64,000 bases of DNA from Stratiolaelaps scimitus (lineage: Eukaryota > Arthropoda > Arachnida > Mesostigmata > Laelapidae), in NCBI GenBank assembly GCA_019614645.1, contig JABWDB010000005.1, positions 5,612,001 through 5,676,000 of the forward strand, in the 5' to 3' direction. The notes under the pieces are model-generated. The model saw nothing but the letters and a program-made list of their open reading frames with translations, had not been told where the DNA came from and searched no databases. Shown piece by piece: positions 37,082 through 49,036 of this stretch. Position 1 is the first letter of the stretch; every line of letters begins with the position of its first letter. A program made the translations under genes and the position numbers.

Positions 37082-38518
37082 CTAGTGGTCGTCCCTCAAA
37101 GCTTTGCTTGGCGGTCTGCTATGAAATAGCTTTTCGTATGGCGGACAGTTAGGCCGTTACACGGCAACATTTCGGCATTTTTGACATGTCACAGTACCCC
37201 AGGATCTGCACTAGTATTATTATTACGCCGGCAAATCCGGCCATCTGTGCCGCTCTTATACAGAAAATGGTCAAAGTATGTACATCTCTGATGATTCAAA
37301 GTATACAATGTATACAAAGTATACAATGTGCTGTATAAGGTGCTTTGTTTTTTGGCTCGTCAATACAAAATAGCACTCTCGATTCCTCAATCATTTTGTG
37401 CCAATCAGGTTAATCGGACATCAAAGCTGTATATTCTAGAGGAAAGTTCCAACACGACCAATACGACTACTACTATGATACTGCGGACCAGTACTATGAA
37501 GTTGCAAATGGTCTATGAGGAAGTGCTGTGAGACTAGAGGAACGCTGCACTTCCCTTCCCTGAGAGTGATGCCCACCTGAATGCTGGCTGTCACTGTCAC
37601 CGTTGATATCCTTATAGGTAAGAGATGTTAAGCAACTTGATCAGGAACAAAGATGGAAAATCGGTTAATGCCTTGCTAAAATCGGATCGATCCGGCATAC
37701 TCGGCCCGGCAGAATATATTTCGAGTTGAATGCAAAACACACATGCCTTTATTGGCCCTAGATGAATGTAGATTTTACGTGGCATGTATGACACTTTCGC
37801 TGTACTTACCCTCATCTCGCCAGTAGTCTTATATAAGACTAAGCACGATAGCACTGAGAACCGCGAAAGCAATCTGAAATCAGACGATCAGTCGGACATG
37901 ATTTAGAATCAATTACTCGGCCACGGAACGTTTATATAGTTAGAGCACAACAAATCAGTGCAGTGCCAGTGAAGTCGTTGGGCAATGAGGTTAGGCCCGA
38001 TTCCCGAGCGTACGAGAGGGGCAGGTCCGCAAACTCACATGTAGGTCAACTTTATTGGCTGTACTCGACCGTAAATTCGCCACAGTCTACGCATTGATGG
38101 CAGGTGCAGGATATGTTTAGTAGCAACATATATGTACAGCACATATACATAAAGCAACATATAGCAGCCGAACAACCAAACCGCTTTTCAGCTTTATGCC
38201 TTGTGGTACTCTCGATACGACGCTTGCGCGGACACAACGAACTTGAATTGAAGTTAGCAAACAAGTTGCTTGCAGCGCAACTGACAGAAACTATATGTCC
38301 TCGACAACATGAGTAAGAGGCATCATTGGAAGTACATCGTTACTATATTAAAGCTGACCGCACAAACCAAATGACAGCTAGCCTGAGATGCTTGAACGTC
38401 ATTTCAGGCTATTTAATTTAATGATTTTATTCTATTCTTGTATATTCACGACTAGATCCAGCATATTCCACTCTTCTCGTTTAGTTCCTTACACAACGAG
38501 GGCCCTTGGAGAGCATCC

Positions 38519-38746
38519 CTATGCTTGACCTAGCAATTGTGCCGCTGTTGCCGCCGCTGGGCACTTCATCTTGACCGAGTCAGCTGTGACCGAGACAGCT
38601 TCCTCGGGATACAAATAGCATTCCGGCTGTGCAGGGGCCATGACCTCGGCAATGGACTCGACTCCTGCTTTGCACACCACGTCCCCATTATTTTGCGCGG
38701 CCCGGTGGACTCCATCTAGCCGCCTAGCTTGCCCGTGCCCTTGCAC
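38519..38746 (-). other. Minus-strand open frame, candidate terminal exon
   Basis: It reads HRAAQNNGDVVCKAGVESIA and then EVMAPAQPECYLYPEEAVSV, ending PAAATAAQLLGQA with TAG. Third positions are GC-biased and composition is protein-like. No ATG lies at its 5' end (an internal one begins MAPAQPE). If real it would be an internal or last exon of the minus-strand candidate at 38890-39168. No family was recognised. Confidence 0.25.
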
Positions 38747-38889
38747 TCCTCACCCCGAAGCCCTCGCTTGACCCGCGATCACCCCTACGATAGCCCATGG
38801 ATGCATCCCGTGCAACACACAAACAAGCATTGAACTATTCGCCAGGTCGAGAATGATAGTAGCACTCGCGCGACGGTTCACAGTTCGAT

Positions 38890-39168
38890 TCAGCAGTTCG
38901 ATTCTCGGAAGTCCTTCGTCGATTTGCTCGTGACAGCAGCAGCAGATCCCGATCGATCGACCCCGTTGTCGTCTTCGTCGCCTCGGCCGCCGCAAGCCGG
39001 GTCACCAACGGCCGAACAGTCATCGATAACCTCGTAGTAGAGCGCGCGCGTACGAGGCAGAGAGAAGGGGAAGAACACTCTAGAAACACGCGCGAACATT
39101 GCTCCAAGTCTACCGACTGCCCCACATATGCAATGGCTGCGATCCGGGAACCTGCTCACCACGCCCAA
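38890..39168 (-). other. Minus-strand open frame with coding-like GC3, unrecognised
   Basis: The frame has an internal ATG reading MFARVSRVFFPFSLPRTRAL, followed by an acidic stretch (GRGDEDDNGVDRSGSAAA), and ends at TGA 38890-38892. Third positions are mostly G or C, in contrast to the AT-rich neighbourhood. It overlaps the start of the plus-strand frame at 39133 by about 36 bases. It could splice to the minus frame at 38519-38746, but no compelling donor was seen. Confidence 0.22.
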
Positions 39169-39504
39169 ACGCAGACGCCACCTATCGCGGTCAGGCGTGA
39201 CATAGCAGTTTCCTATTCGGCGAATTGGCCGAGAGATGAACGCTTACAGACGACATTGAACTATTTATCATCACCTGAGTGCACGTCTACCAATATCTCA
39301 GTTGGACAGGAACGCTCTAGAAACAAATGCAAGGCGGGTATTGAGAGACATGAGCGTGATTGCTGTATCATACCATATCATCCAGTCGAGCCCGGTGGCG
39401 TGTTGCATTCGAATGCGCCTTGCAATCGGAGGACAAGACACGTAGGTACGCGGGTTCGACCTCCACCGTTGCACATCTGCATTTCAAGGGGATGTCCGTC
39501 TTAG
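39133..39504 (+). CDS. Small ATG open frame whose 3' third is built from a SINE
   Basis: A 123-codon frame starts at ATG 39133 (MAAIREPAHHAQTQTPPIAV) and stops at 39502-39504. The first 80 codons look coding-like (ANWPRDERLQTTLNYLSSPE). From about 39385 the frame runs through the family A SINE copy, so the C-terminal 40 residues come from repeat sequence. I see no promoter or splice evidence. It may be a real exon with a SINE-derived end, or a chance frame. Confidence 0.22.
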   Translation: MAAIREPAHHAQTQTPPIAVRRDIAVSYSANWPRDERLQTTLNYLSSPECTSTNISVGQERSRNKCKAGIERHERDCCIIPYHPVEPGGVLHSNAPCNRRTRHVGTRVRPPPLHICISRGCPS

Positions 39505-39615
39505 GAAGCAATGCTAAAAGCACTACTTCGGATGCTAAATGTTGGCTGTGGGTCAGCCCGAAAACCACATCATACAAGGTGTGTATGTTTGTGTGGAAAT
39601 ACTGAAATGGGAACG
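39385..39615 (+). mobile_element. SINE family A, copy 2 (most complete)
   Basis: The copy starts with a tRNA-like head: an A-box-like GGTGGCGTGTTG, then GGTTCGACCTCC resembling a pol III B box. It continues with TTGCACATCTGCATTT and GCTAAATGTTGGCTGTGG, and ends near AAATGGGA. The same order of blocks occurs in four other places in the window. About 230 bases is a normal SINE length. No target-site duplication was defined by eye. Confidence 0.65.
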
Positions 39616-39944
39616 GACCCAGCCAGTAAGGAAAGCGTTGAGAATTTGGCATCAGGGTGAATTCGACAAGGTATCCGATTCCGGCAGGTGGTATCTCAGC
39701 TAGACTATAGAAATAATCCTGTGAAGTCGCATGAAGACTCATGTTCCCAGCCTGTTGAAAACGAATTTCGAGCGTCAATAGTAATTATAATAATAACAAT
39801 ATAATCATTATACTTTTTTTTCTCCAGCCTTCCTACCTGCTATGTAAAAAAGGCCTCGCTACCGCTGTGCAGCAGTGGAAGAACCCGTAATGTTGGTCAT
39901 GGTATGTTACTTTCATATGATGTTTTCGAGCTGACTTTCAGCTT

Positions 39945-40100
39945 TTACAACCGGAGGACACGTGCGTGCACGGGCTCAATCCCTAAAATAATTGCATTTA
40001 GACGTCCGTGTTACGAAGCAATGATACACTGCTACTACTACTACTACTACTATCATCATTACTACTTGATGGGGTGAACGCTAAATGTGGAGTAATATGC
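39945..40100 (+). mobile_element. SINE family A, copy 3, interrupted by (CTA)n
   Basis: It begins ACAACCGGAGGACACGTG, followed by CACGGGCTCAATCCC (B-box position) and TTGCATTTAGACGTCCGT. A (CTA)n run then separates this part from GCTAAATGTGGAGT. It is 330 bases downstream of copy 2 in the same orientation. The head upstream of the GGAGGACACG block is missing or too diverged. Confidence 0.5.
40031..40055. repeat. (CTA)n trinucleotide repeat
   Basis: About 8 units inside SINE family A copy 3. Confidence 0.9.
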
Positions 40101-41605
40101 TAGACCTCAGATGGATTCATATACGTCTCAGTATCGCCGAAGAGTTGGGATCTCTATTTCACATCTGATACATGCCTGATGTCTACGCTTCGTGCAAACA
40201 TGGGCGATCGGCATCTCTGCACAATTGACGGCGGCGATAGTGCAATCAGAGCCTATTTATCCGTCTGACAGCATGCCTACCTACTTTCGCCAATTTCAGA
40301 TCTGCTTCAACGGTTTCTGCACGGATCGTTGCAGTATACGACTAAGACAATGCTCAATCCACGCCGATATATACATACATATATATATATTAATTTTTGG
40401 CTCGATTTGCACTACCTAGCTGTAACTACTGTACGGTAAGTTCTGCAAAAATATACATTCTTTAACGAACTTTGAACCGCGGTTCAAATAAAGTTTTTCC
40501 AGCGAACGTTTGCTTGGTTCAGATCAAGTTTCTTGTTTGCCAAATATATAACTACTATAGCGTTTAATTACAACGGTGCTAATACAAAAAAGAAACGCGT
40601 AACCATTATAATTACCATGTGCAGAACAACAATATCAACCCCATCATGTTAATACGTACGCGTACGCAAATATATATGAGCGGTACGAACAGCGATCCGT
40701 GGTCCCGGTCCAACACGAAGATTACTATATCAGTGCATATTATGAGTATATATAATCGCTATTTTCGAAGCTGTCTATTGCACTCCAATTCGATGTCAAG
40801 CTCTTCTGAATGTTTCAATCCCTGCAACTCCACCAGTTTCTATATACGAGATATATCGATTACGAGGCTTCATCATGACTTCAGTCAGTCTAATCCACTG
40901 ACACTTCTCTGTGCTTACTTAACACTTCCGTATTTCATCGTACTAATATTAGAAGCGAAAAAAGGCACCGCTTAATACAATCACATTGAAATCGTGTGTA
41001 CACCATGTCGCCGTCATTCCGGCATTGCATTTTTCACATCGTCTCGATTTTCAGCCCGATAGATCTAAAATCGTCGGTATTGACAACTGTTCGATTGCGC
41101 GCAATGGAATGCGGCGGTGCCCCAAGTTCTGGTTCGCTCCCGTGTCTCTTCAGCTCTATCTCTCTCTCTCGACTCTTTCCTCATTTGTCTCTAGGCGCGA
41201 GTATCCGAAGACACCTGCCCAGCCTATCGCCGCCTTTGCACCTTTGGAGCGATTCAGGCCTCCTGCGGGTATCTGCTTCCGTCAGCACTGGCCGTCCCCA
41301 TCCGACTCGCAGCCCCTCAGCAGCAACCCCCCCCGGGCTCTGCGTGCAGGCCTTCTGTTCAGGCCATCCACTGTACCATCTAATGCGCGTAGCCCCGCGT
41401 TCATTCTCTCGTCCTGCATGCAAAAGCCGCCTTTCAAAAAACTTAGTCCTACTCACTCTCTCCCTCTCTCTATCTCCTTGTTACCGCGGTGCTTCATTTC
41501 GATATCGCGGGGCCACTCGTTCACCTCGGATCTTCTATCCCATCGGAGCGCAGTGCTCCAGTGATACGCGGCTGGCGGGACAGGCCTGGCCCAGCTTAGG
41601 CTAGC

Positions 41606-41860
41606 CTACATTGCGTTGGCCACGATGCCCCCGAGCCCTTCGAGAACCCCAGCCCCCGAAAAATCTAGCTTAACACGACGGTAGCAGAACCACATAAACT
41701 TACCCGTTGTAGTGCATGCACACGCGCAACCGGCAGAAACCGACCGACACATGGGCTCGGAGGCGACAACGGAGGAGCGCATTGCGACGCGTCGTGCGAT
41801 ATTGTGGCTAGCAGCCAATCCGGCGATCCTATTGGCCTGAACGGTCCTATTCCCATCCAC
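41606..41860 (-). other. Minus-strand open frame with GTAAGT donor at 41703
   Basis: On the minus strand a frame starting MDGNRTVQANRIAGLAASHN runs into a strong GTAAGT donor (plus-strand ACTTAC at 41698-41703). This may be the end of a first exon of a minus-strand transcript. It lies in the same GC-rich block as the plus-strand candidate at 41990, so a bidirectional promoter region is possible. No family was recognised. Confidence 0.22.
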
Positions 41861-41989
41861 ATCGAAGCCAAGCCGGCAGGAGACTAGGCCGCAGACATAG
41901 CCGCCGCGCCTTCCTTCCGATCAGGCATCGGCGACCGATCGACGACGAGTCATTGCTGCTCTCGTCCACCCCGCCAATGCGGCCAGCCG

Positions 41990-42286
41990 GTGGCTGCCAC
42001 TGGTTGTTTTCACTGTCCGTTCGCTCTCAGCGTGGACAGTACATCACATCGTGCAGGACCGTACACATGGACCGAGAAGCGGCATCGGCAGCGGGCCCTC
42101 CACGGCCCGTTCAACCCATACCGAGACGAAATCGAGCTCACGAAGTTCGCTTCGGCCGTCGCAGCAGAGCCGGTGGGTCCCCTCGCACTAGCCCTGCTGG
42201 AATGTGCGGCCGTTGGTCGGCGTTGCCTTCCCCTGATCCCGAATCGAGGAGAAACAGCAGCCAAAATAAGCACAGATAGAACAAAG
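41990..42286 (+). CDS. Candidate coding exon, unrecognised, ending at a GTAGGA donor
   Basis: An open frame with GC-rich third positions ends at a plausible donor (GTAGGA, 42287). The best part reads FNPYRDEIELTKFASAVAAE and then VGPLALALLECAAVGRRCLP, a plausible globular or helical composition. Acceptor-like AGs lie at about 42020-42050. It has no ATG at its 5' end, so it would be an internal exon. The minus strand is also open over most of it, and no family was recognised. Confidence 0.3.
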
Positions 42287-43012
42287 GTAGGAGCGAGATA
42301 AGGGCAATGGCTGATCAGCAACAGGAACAACGACGATGAGATGGCGAATCCGAGAATGATAGATTCATTCGCGTTGTTGGCCGTCTCAGGGCGAGTGGCG
42401 TTAACTAAGCAACTTTGCGAGTAAAACAGGGAACGCAATGAAATACTAATACTAATAATAACTGCTGGTCAAAACGGAAATGTCTCGGGGAAGATCACTC
42501 ATGTGCTAATCTATAATGGCGTACTACAGCTGGATAGACTGAATGAAGGCCGATGCTGATAGTGATTTTCGACTTCAATGAGCGCTATTTCAGCTATTGT
42601 TGAAGTGTGCTGGGTGGAGAGACATATACGTGATTAAATTAGCAGTCCACAGATGACAAAATATACATTTTGCACACAGACATCATAATGCGAGTTTATT
42701 TCAATACAATAGCCGCCACCGCACGGGATAATGGTTCTGTACCGAAATTCGTATTAAATGCTGAGAGGCTTCAGCCTTTGCAAAAGCATTTTGTATTGTA
42801 TATATCGACACTGCTCGTGTTGTCCAGCATTTACCTGGATAACTATATCAGGGGCGTCTATCAATGATCGTACTCAATTGCTCATGAACCTAGTAAAAGC
42901 TGTACAGTTGAATGCTTCGGTGCAGTGCACTTCGTTAATCGTCCATATTGACAGTAGTCAGATCTTTTGCATAGCCGTCAGTGAAATGTTAGACAGCACA
43001 AAATAATAAGCT

Positions 43013-43115
43013 AGGGTGGCCCCGATAGGTCCTCATAGTAATACCCAAAATTTTAAGAGCTGAAGCCTGTGAGATAGGGGAATAGCTGAGGGCTAGCTCG
43101 AAAAAATAATTCGAC
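43013..43115 (+). mobile_element. SINE family B, 3' fragment
   Basis: It shares AGGTCCTCATAGTAATACC, a GCCTGTGAGATAGGGG block and GCTAGCTCGAAAAA. It matches 8031-8095 over about 65 bases with scattered differences, and lacks the tRNA-like head. Confidence 0.55.
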
Positions 43116-43369
43116 AGCATATAATGACAAGAATAATATGATAATCACGCAATTTGTTTGAAATAATTGTGCATATCAGAATATCATTGCACACAATCTC
43201 ATTCATTAACCGTCATGAGTTTTGCAACATATGCGGCCAGCGAAGAAATTTCTTACATGAGTTAGCTGAATAAATTCTCTCGGCTAAATAGATTTACATA
43301 GCAATACGTAGTATTTAATTGTCGCAACTAGTCTGAACAAACACTCCTCGCGACGACTTGCACAAGAAT

Positions 43370-43370
43370 A

Positions 43371-43412
<42 letters not shown>

Positions 43413-43452
43413 AATATATATATATAAATAATGTATATGTATATATATATTG
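43370..43452. repeat. Compound (TA)n block
   Basis: Several TA runs interrupted by GTA, TTA and AAATAATG units. Self-complementary and likely to extrude hairpins. Confidence 0.9.
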
Positions 43453-44439
43453 CTGAACACCCCGCGTGATTTACATCAAGAGCATGCGAGGCCTGTTCTT
43501 GCCTTCAATATTGCAGACTCGGAATATTTCTATATGGATACGTGGATATCGAATGTATTTTCGGCGCATCTCAATCTCATATTTTTTGTCTTTTACTCGA
43601 CATCTGTGCCAAACCGGGCAATTGTCAATTGTGTGGTCATCGATTGCACAATACGTTTTGTAAAATCCTATGCACAGTTTGGTGTTTTTTTTTTTCAGGA
43701 TAAAAGTACGCATTAGCCAATTGGCTCGTTTACTTATTTGTCTGGGCAACCATTTCGTCGATATGTGGAGTCGTCTTCAACGACGACCGTTTTCCTCGAT
43801 GATCGTTTTGACCAATGTGACACTATACTTTACAATATGGCCCTAAGCTATATACCACATTTGTGTGTAATCAGCTCAAGGTAATGTACACGAATCCGCT
43901 CTGCAAGATCATTCATTGATGTATGCAGAATTCTTTTTTACTCGTTACCATCTACAATCACGTATGCTACCACTATGGCATCGGCGTGTAATTCCTAACT
44001 ACTGTATGTATGTTTGACAGATACTTGAAGCGAAATCAACATCTTTTAACGACTCTGTGCATTCGAGGTCGTTAGAGGATGGTGGGCACGCGGATGTACT
44101 ACGTGGCGACAGACTAACGTTGATTCATTTATTAAAACATAACTCATTTTGCTCGAAAAACCAGCCAGTGTACGCCTAGTTCCAAAATGGAGAATCCTAT
44201 AATCACGGGATATCAGTGAACAAGATATTGATGAAGTGTGTGTATATATATATATATCTCGACTGGCACAATCTAAATCAATCTACCGCGCATTCGGCTG
44301 AAAGCACAGACGTACATGTTCAATGGCAAGAATCAACTGCAAGCAAAAAGCGTTTTGAAGTGAAACAGGAAGATAGGGGATTACCACCACATCAAATCGA
44401 TGTATTTACCCCCTTGCTGCTTGATCAGGCCAATCTCTC

Positions 44440-45860
44440 AGGGGCGCCATAGCCGCCCTTACCACCACACTCGTCTCCACCGCAACCCCTCCCTCCGTCC
44501 CTCCGCTGGCTCCTCATCCTCCATGTAGCTTCCCCTTTGTGGCTTCACTTCTCATTTCGTTAAGTCCTCGCTCGTAGCGGTCTGTCGGCCTGTGTCCTCC
44601 TTTGCCGAATGACCGCTGGGGCAGACCAATGCTGCTCGTGCCGACTGCAGAATCGGATAAGTGGCTAGCTCTGTCTGTCTGCCGAGCAGGTTGTCCTCCA
44701 TTCGCGAACTCGCCCTGCGACATATCCGATCCACTAGCCTCGATTCTTTTACCCACCCTGCGGTAGGCATCGCATCGACTCCTGCTGGCGGTATCCTCCT
44801 TATTCTCCGCTCCGCCTTCCTAGTCGAGCTGTGGAGTAGTTTCGCGCCCGCCACCGGTCTTGGCCCCCCATCGTAAGGCGGTCCTCAAGGATCCCACATG
44901 GGCGCTCAGTCACAAGGGCACGCTTGGCGCAGCCTTGTTCCCGACCACGGGCCGATTCCCATCGAGGGCCAAGCGGGCGTGCGGGCAGACGAATCGAATC
45001 TACCGACGAGTCGACACCGAGAATCGCCGAAGGAACGAGGCTCGACAGAGAGACAGAGAGAGGGAGAGACAGAGCGAATTCAGCGCGCTCGATCGGTCCA
45101 ACGCTGAGAGCGGCGCGGGTGCGGGGCAAAGCGGGGTGGAATCCGTAAGCCGACTTCACAGGATAGCGGCAACGACGAGTAAGGTCGGGGGCCGCGCGCA
45201 GGGCTCCACGCGGCAGCCATCTCACCAGCGGTCCCGCGCTCTTTCTTGATGAGGAGATACTGCAGTAAGCGCAAGAAGATACTGGCCACACTCCTCGTGG
45301 CTGGAGACTGTCTCTTTATCTCTTCATCTTGCCACCGCGCGGTTCACGTGGGGCTAGCGTCTGCGTATGGTGGCCAGACAGCGAGCTTTCCTTTCTACCG
45401 GTGGTTGCGGTCAAAGCTCCCCGAAGTCCCCTTTGCTACTCGGTGGAGGGGATTGGCGACCCGGTCTATCCAGCCATGGTAAGTATGTCCCAGCAATCGG
45501 CTCCGGTCCCACTATCCAACTCTAGTCGAACCTATCGGAGGTGCGGCGGTATCGGAAATCACACTCGCCATCGCGGGTCGGTCGCTAGGCCCCTATCCTG
45601 CACAACACTTGCATATGCATGTATGTAATATGCATAAGGCACCATTCGAGTCTGTGCTCGGGTGTATGCATGGGTGTGTGGCGGTGTGTCGCTCTCTGTG
45701 GATCAAGCTCACATCCATCTCATCTCAGCTGGCACCAGTTTCACGGGGGACCGGACCAGTGAACGACCAGCTACGACGCCGAAACGAAACAAAAATGCGT
45801 GGAAAATGCCGGTGCCGGCGAAACTCAGCTACGGATGAATACCGACACTTGTGACCAAAG
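44440..45860. other. GC-rich block, multiple open frames on both strands
   Basis: Contains frames such as 44860-45249 (plus) and 44800-45291 (minus) and a strong donor at 45479. Possible first-exon region. Confidence 0.35.
45246..45480 (+). other. Exon-like segment ending at a strong donor (GTAAGTAT at 45479)
   Basis: The sequence CAGCCATG followed by GTAAGTAT is a near-ideal 5' splice site. The frame ending there reads SVEGIGDPVYPAM. Overlapping frames are open on both strands, so the exon could be an untranslated leader with a coding start near its end (last codon ATG) or an internal exon. No acceptor was clearly identified. Confidence 0.25.
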
Positions 45861-46557
45861 TGAGCTGCAATCCACACTCGCCCTAGCCTGAGCATTGAGC
45901 GCTCTTAAAGACGATGTAATTTCTTATGTGATTTGTTAGACGGATTCCGTCTATTGCTGTAATGATTCCGCGTGTTATAATATGTAATTGCTTCTTTGTA
46001 CTGGATAAGCATCTCGCATGGGCTTGACCCTCAGACATCATCAGGATGAACATGTTTCATGGATCAGATAGATTAATATTACAGATCTCACATTCTGGGA
46101 TGCATATCGTGCTTGGCTTTCACACATCTCTTGGGCTGAGATCGCCGTACACCTTCCAAGACACCGGATCCGTTGTACGTTCACTTTACAAACGCAAATT
46201 AACACTACCTAAGCTAGTAGAATGTATAGTATTAATTCTTTCCCAGGTGATAATTTATGGAGAATTCACTAATGTTCAAATGTATTATAACAAATGTTAG
46301 TATAATATATTACGCATTTACAAGAATAGTTAATTAATTAGTTAATACGATTCCGAATTGCAGTAAAGGAGCCGAAGTGGTCAAGAAAGTGCTCAAATTA
46401 TTTTGTCTCATGAAGGCGCTCGTTCTCATTTGGCTTCGAGAATGGAGACGAATCGTTGGCGTTCTCCTTCAGATCACTACACGGAATAGATGGATGTCTG
46501 AAACCCTACAGAGAGTCGAGCTGTTGTACTTAAAAAAGCCACAATTATAGATGGTGA

Positions 46558-47022
46558 ATGCCGATTGGACACAATTCGTTGACGATTCAGGTCGCGTTTT
46601 GGCAAAAACATAGTGAACCAAAGTCGGAGACAGGTAGAGGCCGACTTCAAGCTTCAGGGACCCTCATCGATGCTTTTTGTATGCGCACAGCTACTGTAAC
46701 GCGATCTCGGTTTTCCGTCCTGCTTATTAATCCAGTAGCAAGAGTAGGAAAGGACGATGCCTCAATGATTACAATATTAAATGTATTATTATTATTATTA
46801 TTATTATTATCCTTGCCGGCCGACTCATTTTCATTTGTTTCGGTCTGGACACCAACTAATCCTGTCCAAGTCTCAGCTGGAGGTACAGTGACTAATCAAG
46901 CAATCGCAGTACTATTCGCATGCTTATCTTCGTCGTCTCTGCACTTCGGACTGTTTCGGCCCGGCTGCTCGGATCAGCTCGTGTGCATATGCAGAACGGC
47001 TATAGCCCGCACGAATGTGTGA
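46558..47022 (+). other. 154-codon ATG open frame containing an (ATT)n-encoded Leu run
   Basis: ATG 46558 to stop 47020-47022. An (ATT)n microsatellite read in this frame gives an eight-leucine hydrophobic run (LLLLLLLLSLPADSFSFV), which looks like a signal or membrane segment but is a by-product of the repeat. The rest has no recognisable domain. Probably chance. Confidence 0.15.
46784..46811. repeat. (ATT)n microsatellite
   Basis: About 9 units inside the open frame at 46558. Confidence 0.9.
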
Positions 47023-47954
47023 CTTAGATTCTCCGAAAACCAATTCGCGAGTCGCAGCCATCATTGGCTGCGATACACGCGAGCTACCTCATAACCAAGA
47101 GCAGCTCGCAACTCTCGCCTGGAGAACTCTGCCAGTCTCGCCTGTCTTTATAACTAGCTATATCGATCTATATATAGTTGTCAATCGTTGCTGGGACTGC
47201 AAGGGCTTCCATGGCTACGTGAATGTCAACCATCACATTGTAAGCCACGCAGGTGCGTGACGATTTCATCGAGATACACGAGTGGAGCCGAAGCACAGTG
47301 GTAAAACACTTGGTCGGCGCCGGCGGCGATAAGCGTGACCAAATGCGCGCCGGCGGCTCTATACGAAGTGACGCATGTCAGTTCCTTCACTCATATCTTA
47401 AGAAAGTTGTCGTTGTTATGATGGTTAGCCAGCTCAACCAGCAACATTAATAAGGCTATTAATTCGTTGAAATGTGGCGACATATGGCCATCACATATTC
47501 AATGTACTATACATTTTGCTCTTTCATCTTTTCCTTTTTTAATGCCATACTGACATTACACTCTCAGCATTATTAGAATTGTTTATTCAAATCAGATATT
47601 TGTAAAATCGCACACAATAAAATAACAAATGAATCGTAGCATCCTGACAATACGTGACCATGATCATCATAATGATAATGTTCGATGATTTGTCCTCGTA
47701 ATCTTTAGTGTAATTGTGACAAAATGAATTCAGAGACAAGATCGAGACTATTCGTAGCACCATCACGAACCCGAAATATAGCCTGTTGAACTGTGGCGCC
47801 TATGATTGTTTTATTTCTCAGTAGTGTTTAATGAATAGTACAACTTTCCAATAAGGGATATTCGTCATTTGTCGAAAACCGATGCTCCTGTGCTCCTAAC
47901 GCGGCTACACTGTAGCCCGACATCCAGAGAAGCCCCGCGATTGAAGCAGCTAAT

Positions 47955-48269
47955 ATGCTGAGCGCCTCCCTCCTCCCAGCGCGGTTTGTTCAGCTTTTTC
48001 CGAGCGGTTTTGCAAATCCCGCTAACGAGGCGGAGAGACTGGCCTCATCGAGATCGAGCGAGTCCTTTGCTCCGTCATTGCAGATCCTGGAGACCCCGAC
48101 CAATGCAGAACGTCCGATATCGTTTCAACTAGTGAAGTGCATCATCAAGTACTCCAGTGCTGGATGGCCAGCGGTGCACGATGAAAGGGGGTGCCTTGGG
48201 CAGGAATCCAAAACCACTTCTTGTGGTAGAGGGGTGCTACATGGTGCCTCGGGGAGAACGCGAATATGA
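47955..48269 (+). CDS. Small ATG open frame followed by AATAAA
   Basis: A 104-codon frame from ATG 47955 begins MLSASLLPARFVQLFPSGFA, which could be a weak signal or mitochondrial presequence. It continues with a Ser/Glu-rich segment. An AATAAA lies at 48328-48333, 58 bases after the stop. It is GC-richer than the flanking AT-rich DNA. Composition and the nearby poly(A) signal are the only support; no family was recognised. Confidence 0.27.
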   Translation: MLSASLLPARFVQLFPSGFANPANEAERLASSRSSESFAPSLQILETPTNAERPISFQLVKCIIKYSSAGWPAVHDERGCLGQESKTTSCGRGVLHGASGRTRI

Positions 48270-48890
48270 TATTCGTGTAATGTAAGCGTGCAGGAACGTT
48301 GGAACAGAGATCATATTTTGTTCTAGCAATAAACTGAATGAATGTGTTGACCTAATGTAAAAATTAGGCTACAAAACGAAAGGCGGACTTGTGGTCCAAG
48401 GTTGGTTTCCTAAGGCGCATACGTTGTGGAGTGTCAAAGATTGCAGTGACTATTGTTCGATGGGTGCATACATGCTGCACGCATTATCATGTTGTAACGT
48501 TGCGTTAATTTTCGTGTGGAACGATCAATACTAATGGAGATAACCATATCTGCTCCCTTCGTCTAGCAAGACCTGACGTCTACCGAAGAGTTCTACATTC
48601 GGGGAAAACATTAGCCACATCCGGTTGACTCCTTGAAATCTGTATAGGCTAGACAGTAATTGAACGCGCTTCGACGATGTCGCCACTGCATGCCTGGTAC
48701 GTCAACTGACGTTCAATCATCGTTGCTTGATATCAAAATCTATGTGGAAATCCTATAACAATTTAAGATAACGTCCACAGTGAATATATTCTGAACCACC
48801 TCTCTCTACGGGCCTCTATGCTATGATGCCGAATGCTGCTGTTCCATTGTCTGTTCAGTACGCATTTAGTCATCGAGACAGGCCAACCTA

Positions 48891-49033
48891 AAAATGTTTC
48901 CGGGCTGATTCCCAGCAGACATCTAACGTCCAGGGTATTGCTTTTGCATTGCATCGTAAGACGGACAAACCCTAAATGCAAATATGGAACTCCGGGGATC
49001 GAACCCGTGCACCTTTAGATCGTCCGGTTGCAA
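48891..49033 (-). mobile_element. SINE family A, copy 4 (partial)
   Basis: Minus orientation. It contains GGGTTCGATCCCCGGAGT, the clearest B-box match of the family, then TTGCATTTAGGGTTTGTCC and the GATGTCTGCTGGGAATCAGC block. It abuts copy 5 head to tail. Confidence 0.6.
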
Positions 49034-49036
49034 AAT

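Larger units (their letters stand above)
42302..44430. other. AT-rich spacer with SINE B fragment and (TA)n
   Basis: Only short frames. A hairpin-capable GTCGTC...GACGAC lies at 43770-43787. Confidence 0.35.

Noticed and set aside
40986..41604. Two 190-200-codon plus-strand frames
   Set aside because: They overlap each other in different phases over CT-rich DNA. The Ser/Leu/Pro composition follows from the base composition.
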